From contig UQUQ01000009.1 in NCBI GenBank assembly GCA_900544265.1, positions 1 to 64,000 on the forward strand: a stretch of DNA of 64,000 nt, written 5' to 3'. Below are positions 60,542-64,000 of this stretch, one piece after another. The position numbers were made by a program, and so were the translations under genes. The notes below the pieces were generated by a model, which worked only from the letters and a program-made list of their open reading frames with translations, was not told where the DNA came from and ran no database searches. The stretch's first letter is position 1, and each line of letters begins with the position of its first letter. The DNA comes from an uncultured Alistipes sp. GTDB lineage: Bacteria; Bacteroidota; Bacteroidia; Bacteroidales; Rikenellaceae.

Positions 60542-61540
60542 TTACTTGAGGTTCGGGTTCAGCACGCCCCACTGGTCGATAGCGGGAAGCACACCCATGG
60601 CGATCACCTCGTCACGCAGCTTGCAGAGGTGCTCGTAGCTCTCGCGGAGCTTTGCGTGCTCCTCGGGCGTACCCTTCACGTCCTTGTAGTGAACGCCCTC
60701 CTTCGTGATCTCGGTCTCCATGGCCATGAGGATGTGGTTGAACTCCCCGTTGTGCACATAGGTGCCGGCAGGATACTCGAAGGGTTTGCCACCCATGGCG
60801 GCGGCGATCATGCAGATCGAAACGTAGGCCGGGCTCTGGAACGACGAACGGCCGCGCAGGTCGATGATGTGCTTGCCGCCCTGGATCACACGCTGCTGCA
60901 GCGCGTGCCAGTCCTCCTCGGGCATCTGCGTGCCGATGAGCTCCGAGAGGGGCTTGCCGGCCACCATCGTCGTCGAGGCGAAGACGGCCATCTGCTCGCC
61001 GTGACCGCCGTAGGTGCGGCAGTTGCGTACCTCGTCGGGCGAAATCTTGAAGTACTTGGCCAGCTCCGAGCGCAGACGCGTCGAGTCGAGAGCGGCGAGG
61101 GTCGTCAGCTGCGACGGCTTCAGACCGCTGTAAATCAACGTAATGAGGCCCGTAATGTCGGCCGGGTTGAAGATCACGACCACGTGCTTCACGTCGGGGC
61201 AGTAGGCCTTGAGGTTCTTGCCGAAGTCCTCGGCAATCTGGGCGTTGCCCTTGAGCAGGTCCTCGCGCGTCATGCCGGCCTTGCGGGCGGCACCGCCCGA
61301 CGATACGACGTAGGCGGCACCCGTGAGCGCCTCCTTGACATCGGTCGTCCAGGTGAGGTTCACCCCTTCAAATGCGCAGTGGTAGAGCTCCTCGGCCACA
61401 CCCTCGAGCGCCGGAGCGAACGGGTCGTAGAGACAGATGTTGGGCGTCAGATGCATCATCATCGCCGTCTGGGCCATGTTCGAGCCGATCATGCCGGCCG
61501 CACCCACGATCGTGAGTTTCTCGTTTGTCAGAAAGTTCAT
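60542..61540 (-). CDS. mdh: Malate dehydrogenase
   Basis: 332 aa. The NAD fold begins LTIVGAAGMIGSNMAQTAMM, YVVSSGGAARKAGMTREDLL is the mobile-loop region, and VVIFNPADITGLI, LDSTRLRSEL and CRTYGGHGEQM (catalytic His) follow. It reduces oxaloacetate to malate with NADH. It is 45 bases downstream of recR on the same strand; no clear promoter lies between them. Confidence 0.93.
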   Translation of the reverse strand: MNFLTNEKLTIVGAAGMIGSNMAQTAMMMHLTPNICLYDPFAPALEGVAEELYHCAFEGVNLTWTTDVKEALTGAAYVVSSGGAARKAGMTREDLLKGNAQIAEDFGKNLKAYCPDVKHVVVIFNPADITGLITLIYSGLKPSQLTTLAALDSTRLRSELAKYFKISPDEVRNCRTYGGHGEQMAVFASTTMVAGKPLSELIGTQMPEEDWHALQQRVIQGGKHIIDLRGRSSFQSPAYVSICMIAAAMGGKPFEYPAGTYVHNGEFNHILMAMETEITKEGVHYKDVKGTPEEHAKLRESYEHLCKLRDEVIAMGVLPAIDQWGVLNPNLK

Positions 61541-61585
61541 AATTCTTTTGTTTTGAAAGGTTATCTTTTATTCATGTTCATGCAG

Positions 61586-62182
61586 CTATTCGATCTCCCG
61601 GCGGTTCAGCAGCGCGTGCGTGATCGTCAGCTCGTCGACATACTCCAGCTCGTCGCCGAAGCCGATGCCGCGGGCAATCGCCGTGATCTTCAGCCCGGGG
61701 TACTGCCTCAGGCGGTTCATCAGGTAAAAGAGCGTCGTTTCACCCTCGACCGAGGTCGAGATGGCAAGGATCACCTCCCGCACGCCGCCCGCGGCGATGC
61801 GTTCGCACAGCAGATCGATCTTCAGGTCCGAGGGCGAAATGCCCTGCATGGGCGAGATCACGCCGCCCAGCACGTGGTAGACCCCCCGGTACTGGTGCGT
61901 GTTCTCGATCGAAAGCAGGTCGGCCACCTGTTCGACGACGCAGATCGTCGCGTGGTCGCGCTCCGGATCGGCGCAGATCGGACAGATCTCCTCGTCCGAG
62001 AGGTTGTTGCAGCGCGCGCAGTATTTCACCTCGTTGCGGAAGCGGTCGATGCTGCGCGTCATCTCGGCGACCGACTCGGGCTCCATGCGCAGCAGGTGGA
62101 TGGCCAGCCGCAGCGCCGTGCGCCGTCCGATACCCGGGAGCTTCGATAGCTCCGCGACCGCATCCTGTAAGAGTTTCGACAA
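61586..62182 (-). CDS. recR: Recombination mediator RecR
   Basis: 198 aa. The helix-hairpin-helix LSKLPGIGRRTALRLAIHL is at the N-terminus. It is followed by the zinc finger CARCNNLSDEEICPIC and a Toprim domain (ICVVEQVADLLSIEN, VREVILAISTSVEGETT and the end ARGIGFGDELEYVDELTI). It works with RecO and RecF in gap repair; recF lies at 50631. It is downstream of the batD-batE genes on the same strand, with mdh next. Confidence 0.96.
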   Translation of the reverse strand: MSKLLQDAVAELSKLPGIGRRTALRLAIHLLRMEPESVAEMTRSIDRFRNEVKYCARCNNLSDEEICPICADPERDHATICVVEQVADLLSIENTHQYRGVYHVLGGVISPMQGISPSDLKIDLLCERIAAGGVREVILAISTSVEGETTLFYLMNRLRQYPGLKITAIARGIGFGDELEYVDELTITHALLNRREIE

Positions 62183-62259
62183 AACCGAATTTCCTATTAA
62201 AGTCCTTCACACGCGCGGCACGCAGGCCCCTTCGCCGGGAGAAGCCCCGCCGCACGCCG

Positions 62260-63084
62260 TCATATCACCTCGATCGTCCGGCTCTCGAGCCACCCCTTCT
62301 TGCCGTCGGCAATCGTCACCTCGCACCAGTCGCCCAGCCGGTCGGTGATCTTCACTACGGTCCCCTCGTGCAGCACGAAGAGGTCCGTCGATGCATTGTC
62401 GGGCGAACTCTTCACGGCCGTCGACAGGCTCATCACCACGGCCTGCGTATCGTCGAGCATCTCACGGCGCTCGCCCGCGGCGAACGAGGTCGTCACCACG
62501 AAGAGCAGCACGGCGGCCAGCGTTCCGTAGAAGCCCGTCTTGCGCAGCGAAAGGCGCTTGGCCAGCAGGTAGAGCAGCGCCAGCGCCAGCCCGCAGGCCA
62601 GCACGACGAGCGACAGCACGCTCCACGCCGTGCAGCTCATCGCATGGCGCACGGCGCGCACCCACCCCACGAGGAAGAACTCGGGAATCCGCTCGATCGT
62701 ATCCTTCGTGCGGGCCTCGGCGACGCTCAGGTTGTAGCGGATGTCGTCGTTGCCCGGCGCCAGGCGCAGCGCCCGCCGGTAGAAGAGGATCGCCCGTCCC
62801 GTCTGCCCCTCCTTGAAGCAGGCGTTGGCCAGGTTGTAGTAGAGTTTCACGGAGCCGAGACCGCGGTCGAGAATCTCGCCGTAGATCTCCGCGGCGCCGC
62901 GGTAGTCACCGTTGATGTAGGCCGTGTTGGCCCGGTCCCACAGCTCGTCGGCCGGGACGTCGCCGGTCGTCCGCGCCGGCTCGCCGACGGCCTCGTCGCG
63001 CTGCGGAAGGCTGTCGGCCGGTTCCTGCGCACGCAGGATTCCCAGCCCCAGCAACAGCATCAGACACAAAACGTATCGCTTCAT
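62260..63084 (-). CDS. batE: BatE-like protein, TPR plus SH3 domains
   Basis: 274 aa. A signal peptide (MKRYVLCLMLLLGLGILRAQ) leads into TPR repeats (LWDRANTAYINGDYRGAAEIY, VKLYYNLANACFKEGQTGRAILFYRRALR). Two membrane helices follow around residues 165-215. The C-terminus is a bacterial SH3 domain (FVLHEGTVVKITDRLGDWCEVTIADGKKGWL). It matches BatE of the Bacteroides aerotolerance (Bat) operon. batD precedes it by 4 bases. Bat proteins are envelope-stress components of unclear activity. Confidence 0.88.
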   Translation of the reverse strand: MKRYVLCLMLLLGLGILRAQEPADSLPQRDEAVGEPARTTGDVPADELWDRANTAYINGDYRGAAEIYGEILDRGLGSVKLYYNLANACFKEGQTGRAILFYRRALRLAPGNDDIRYNLSVAEARTKDTIERIPEFFLVGWVRAVRHAMSCTAWSVLSLVVLACGLALALLYLLAKRLSLRKTGFYGTLAAVLLFVVTTSFAAGERREMLDDTQAVVMSLSTAVKSSPDNASTDLFVLHEGTVVKITDRLGDWCEVTIADGKKGWLESRTIEVI

Positions 63085-63088
63085 AGGC

Positions 63089-64000
63089 CTATCGTTTTAT
63101 CACCGCTTCGATGCGGGAGATCAGGTCCACCCCCTCGGAGTAGACGTCGCTCATGCGGGCCGAGGCCGCAGGCGAATACTGCGCCTCGTCGCACTGCGTG
63201 ATGATCGCCGTGAAACGCTGCGCGTCCTCGGCCGCCACGCCCCGCTTGTGCAGCTCCTCGCGCACGCTCTCCTTCGTGAGGTTCGCCACCGGAATGTTGA
63301 ACTTGTCGCCCATGTAGCCCCACAGCGCGCGGAGCATCTCCTCGTAGAAGGCGTGCAGGTTCTGCTCCTCCATGTACCGGCGGGCGGTGCGGAAGCGCTG
63401 CACGGCCACCTTGTTGGCCCGGCGCCCCCGCAGGAGGGCCAGGTTCTGCGACTCGCGGATGCGCTTGCGCAGGGCAACGTAAAGGGCTCCGAAGCCCAGG
63501 AGGATCACCGCCAGCAGCCCCCAATAGGCCCCGCTGAAGAGGAACGGCACTCGCCGCTCGCGCAGCTGCGCGCCGCCGAGCTTGATGAAGCGGATGTCCT
63601 GCCCGAGCAGCTTGACCTCCTCCTTCGACATGCCGCGCCCCTGCAGGACGACCGCGCCGCTGCCGCCGCGCGTGTCGGGCGTGACCTCGAGCGTCAGCGG
63701 ACGCGACGAGAGGGTCACGTACTGCATGCGGGCCGGATCGAAGTAACTGAACTCGATCGGCGCGATGTCATACGTCCCCTCGGCGCGGGCGATGAAGGGG
63801 TACTCGAACTGCCGGTAGCCGGAGATGCCGCTGGCCGAGGTGTTGATCGACTCGGTGGTCTTGACATTGTACTGCTCGAAGGTCCCGGGCAGATTGAGCT
63901 TCGGCGCCTGCACGAAGGTGAGGTTGCCCGTTCCGGAGATTTTCACCGTGCAGGTGGCGCCCGAGTTGGCCGCAATGCGCTCCTCGGGCATCTGCGACTC
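63089..64000 (-). CDS. batD: BatD-like membrane protein (N-terminus beyond the window)
   Basis: The visible 304 residues form the C-terminal part of BatD. Beta-rich periplasmic segments come first (ATCTVKISGTGNLTFVQAPKL, FEYPFIARAEGTYDIAPIEF). One membrane helix follows (AYWGLLAVILLGFGALYVALR), then a cytoplasmic helical domain (FYEEMLRALWGYMGDKFNIP). The frame is open through base 64000. The batE gene follows 4 bases downstream, so the two are in one operon. Confidence 0.88.
   Translation of the reverse strand, partial: ESQMPEERIAANSGATCTVKISGTGNLTFVQAPKLNLPGTFEQYNVKTTESINTSASGISGYRQFEYPFIARAEGTYDIAPIEFSYFDPARMQYVTLSSRPLTLEVTPDTRGGSGAVVLQGRGMSKEEVKLLGQDIRFIKLGGAQLRERRVPFLFSGAYWGLLAVILLGFGALYVALRKRIRESQNLALLRGRRANKVAVQRFRTARRYMEEQNLHAFYEEMLRALWGYMGDKFNIPVANLTKESVREELHKRGVAAEDAQRFTAIITQCDEAQYSPAASARMSDVYSEGVDLISRIEAVIKR

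Overview
The window looks like the chromosome of a Bacteroidales bacterium, most likely an Alistipes-type member of the Rikenellaceae. This is inferred from strongly GC-rich coding sequence combined with Bacteroidetes-type promoters (a -7 box TAnnTTTG, often with TTTG 19-20 bases upstream), a near absence of Shine-Dalgarno sites, and typical Bacteroidetes families: BatD/BatE, DUF4954, DUF721 next to recF, META-domain lipoproteins, and an ECF sigma factor paired with a TonB-like protein. No 16S gene is present, so the genus is an inference.

Bases 1-4886 are visibly more AT-rich and form the end of an integrated mobile element. It holds a broken DExH-helicase-like gene with two in-frame TGA codons, an unknown 272-residue protein, a 16-bp inverted repeat enclosing a 195-base segment with strong local hairpins, a ParB-like nuclease-fold protein, and a tyrosine recombinase. 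The element abuts the 3' end of a tRNA-Pro gene, its probable insertion site.

Bases 4887-32000 are core chromosome. They carry an ABC importer for an iron complex or corrinoid, tRNA-Glu, rpsT, adk, thiL, the rpsF-rpsR-rplI operon, a DMT-family transporter, rpsA, a 5'-nucleotidase lipoprotein, a TGS-uridine-kinase fusion, gcvP and a SlyD-like isomerase. Next comes an unusual cluster of a kinase-like protein with WG-like repeats, a DUF4954 protein, a VWA-domain protein and a pseudokinase with WG-like repeats. It is followed by trxB, a small lipoprotein, rnz, an RNA 2'-O-methyltransferase and pdxA.

Bases 32000-45850 hold thrS and infC (read with a non-canonical AUC start). A surface-glycan-like group follows: a LuxE/PaaK-like adenylate enzyme, a CMP-sugar cytidylyltransferase, a GT42-sialyltransferase-like protein and a GT2 transferase. 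Then come clpB, an exported transthyretin-like protein, a TupA-like ATP-grasp protein and dnaX. The dnaX gene has an A10 tract followed at once by a -1 frame stop, a probable tau/gamma switch.

Bases 45850-64000 hold tyrS, folB, an SNF-family transporter, ribH, a TPR membrane protein, recF (with an odd low-complexity tail) and DUF721. They are followed by an OmpA-like protein, class II ribonucleotide reductase, ridA and small envelope proteins. The window closes with an ECF sigma factor and its membrane partner (which carries a TonB C-terminal domain and a SusC-plug-like motif), mdh, recR, batE and the end of batD. Several intergenic gaps, and two coding regions (recF tail, dnaX linker), consist of degenerate GC-rich short repeats. 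Very long open frames antisense to real genes are a base-composition artefact and are left out.
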